Below are positions 6,101 through 6,213 of a stretch of DNA of 6,213 nucleotides, piece after piece. Within the stretch, counting starts at the first letter, position 1. Each line of letters begins with the position of its first letter. The notes beneath the pieces are model-generated. The model was not told the DNA's origin. It did no database searches and was given only the letters and a program-made list of their open reading frames with translations. The DNA is from Bdellovibrionales bacterium (GTDB lineage: Bacteria > Bdellovibrionota_G > JALEGL01 > JAGRAY01): positions 1 to 6,213 of the forward strand of contig JAGRAY010000105.1 of the NCBI GenBank assembly GCA_020434375.1, read 5' to 3'. A program made the translations under genes and the position numbers.

Positions 6101-6213
6101 AAAATCAAGAAGTTGCTAGTGAGAAAGTCGTAGCAGTGGCTGAAAATCTTGAACAGCAAGGTAGGCATGACGAAGCTTCTAAACTTTATGAAAAAGCTGG
6201 TCAACATGAGCAG
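3145..6213 (+). CDS. Exported TolB-N-like/TPR multidomain membrane protein, 3' partial
   Basis: An open frame of 1023 codons runs past the window end. The start is uncertain: the last in-frame stop is at 3103-3105, there is no ATG, and GTG at 3145 (chosen) or GTG at 3160 would both fit. From 3145: signal peptide at residues 1-30 (basic N-terminus, hydrophobic LLLICFAGLSL, cleavage after ALA); TolB-N-like domain about 31-151, with ADIAQTGEFEPV and later ADVVVQL...DPSTGYNLGSQR like the TolB N-terminal fold; TPR array about 165-605, at least ten units; a second TolB/CsgG-like alpha/beta domain about 613-735 (QIAVVPL, ALAKDVQADGIFVFDI); a transmembrane helix about 757-776 followed by RVRKRG; two beta-sandwich segments about 783-900 and 904-977, the latter PEGA-like (FYLPVGDHTISV); and renewed TPR-like helices from 993. 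The basic residues after the helix suggest a cytoplasmic C-terminus, hence an envelope-spanning scaffold. Function is unknown; no enzyme motif is seen. It is transcribed away from the beta-barrel gene. Confidence 0.87.
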   Translation, partial: MKQFFVKNLRTNRLLLICFAGLSLTQQALATIRVGFAPTIGTTSQPKILYGIEQVVRADIAQTGEFEPVRNPGILGKFRLDSSSEAAGVADVVVQLAARDTFDHLEIIVRATDPSTGYNLGSQRVEGQFQNVKLLQDRVSSAVFTVLRSSVPPTKQTQIFKGHIKEASTLHMLGDVEASLDKSDMSAALEALSEAREKNPESSVTKYHLETLGTEYLKNAKAADDRGYAYLYLRDLEKSLKEFDVALKANPKNQRALLGKAEAFMLLGRTGEAAEYLKQAQLRDPRNPKISNMLGKIYMAYGKRDLAISQYESASKQGSQDPGIYESLGHAYARKNQLNNASAAFIKAADLSQATSDFRTARILYAKAGKINPNANVVNKEIEVLIKMGELDLAMSILNRRIIERPDNDYYRAKVGQIFMLKNQPDLALKRLKEAYEMNPRSYEANLYMGVIYKLHYRNPNQAIKFLEAALNVKPEEVDAGLMLAELYLEQDKTVSATVLLEKLIRIHPHHVELKLRLGDAFYRHENYASAKAAYSKVIEIIPDHLEAHEGLAKVYIQQGDVTEALAELDKVYALDATGNYFVREGVALLEKLTSRKLIELSLRFPKMVSNGTRDIFINQIAVVPLEYRNSWDDYLKDWFSIYVVDRERLRKELEIAIYSRYRIIRPLKFKYTTISKSEFNTPASMEALAKDVQADGIFVFDILNSKRGPNTDQVKVDLMLFSSIDGSLHGIPDPNTIEPAFYPKNTIIVLNKKAPGAYLLCLCLFGIPFFYFGVYRVRKRGWGTVKVVVNYDPKLESFLTLKLSTKEESLNSSDQFIVRDKEKYKKKKYKELLKQKGTWVKQMVGRTTVFEKVPARDYYCYLFGTIEDTGLTKKTVGNYSMAQKITLGKGEFKEVIFELEKKEAYVTVFVLNNESFISGAEIRCSNSSEMKFSRGDTGTFFYLPVGDHTISVNHEGKTYSQKILIRDLQDRTIHFDLRDVDLLLENQEVASEKVVAVAENLEQQGRHDEASKLYEKAGQHEQ
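4621..4643 (+). repeat. Perfect 9-bp inverted repeat inside the TPR gene
   Basis: AAAACAGTT (4621-4629) pairs exactly with AACTGTTTT (4635-4643) around the loop TCGGC. It lies within the TPR array coding sequence. The descending arm ends in TTTT, but no further T-run follows. It may well be coincidence. Confidence 0.45.
5531..5560 (+). repeat. Perfect 11-bp inverted repeat inside the TPR gene
   Basis: TGGAAAGCTTT (5531-5541) and AAAGCTTTCCA (5550-5560) are exact reverse complements around the 8-nt loop TTAACCTT. It encodes part of the first beta-sandwich segment, about 20 codons after the transmembrane helix. No T-run follows, so it is not a standard terminator. It could fold in the mRNA; a role is not shown. 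Confidence 0.6.

Overview
The window looks like a stretch of chromosome from a Gram-negative (diderm) bacterium with A+T-rich DNA. The evidence is a System I cytochrome c maturation (Ccm) cluster, a predicted outer-membrane beta-barrel protein, and a large exported TPR protein with a TolB-N-like domain. These fit a proteobacterial or 'deltaproteobacterial'/Bdellovibrionota-like lineage. The taxonomic guess is weak and rests on gene content and divergence only. No tRNA, rRNA, insertion sequence or CRISPR array was seen.

Region 1 (1-1983, + strand) is the end of a tightly packed ccm operon: ccmA (5' end cut off by the window), ccmB, ccmC and a 44-codon ccmD-like gene. ccmA/ccmB and ccmB/ccmC overlap by 4 nt, and ccmD starts 6 nt after ccmC. 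CcmA and CcmB form an ABC module, CcmC handles haem at the periplasmic face of the inner membrane, and CcmD is the small membrane partner. The other maturation genes (ccmE, ccmF, ccmG, ccmH) do not follow.

Region 2 (1999-2898, - strand) is one gene convergent with ccmD. It encodes a secreted protein of about 299 residues with the features of an outer-membrane beta-barrel; I do not recognise its family.

Region 3 (2899-3144) is the divergent intergenic region, which should hold promoters for both flanking genes. It contains a repeated TAGTGAG motif, an inverted copy of its core, and a second small hairpin.

Region 4 (3145 to the window end, + strand) is a very large open frame of at least 1023 codons with no stop. 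It starts at a non-ATG codon and begins with a Sec-type signal peptide. Domain order is: TolB-N-like domain, long TPR array, a second TolB/CsgG-like alpha/beta domain, one transmembrane helix, two beta-sandwich (PEGA-like) segments, and the start of another TPR stretch cut by the window. This suggests an envelope-spanning scaffold with a periplasmic N-terminal half and a cytoplasmic C-terminal half. It is the least familiar and most interesting element here. A perfect 11-bp inverted repeat lies inside this gene just after the transmembrane segment.
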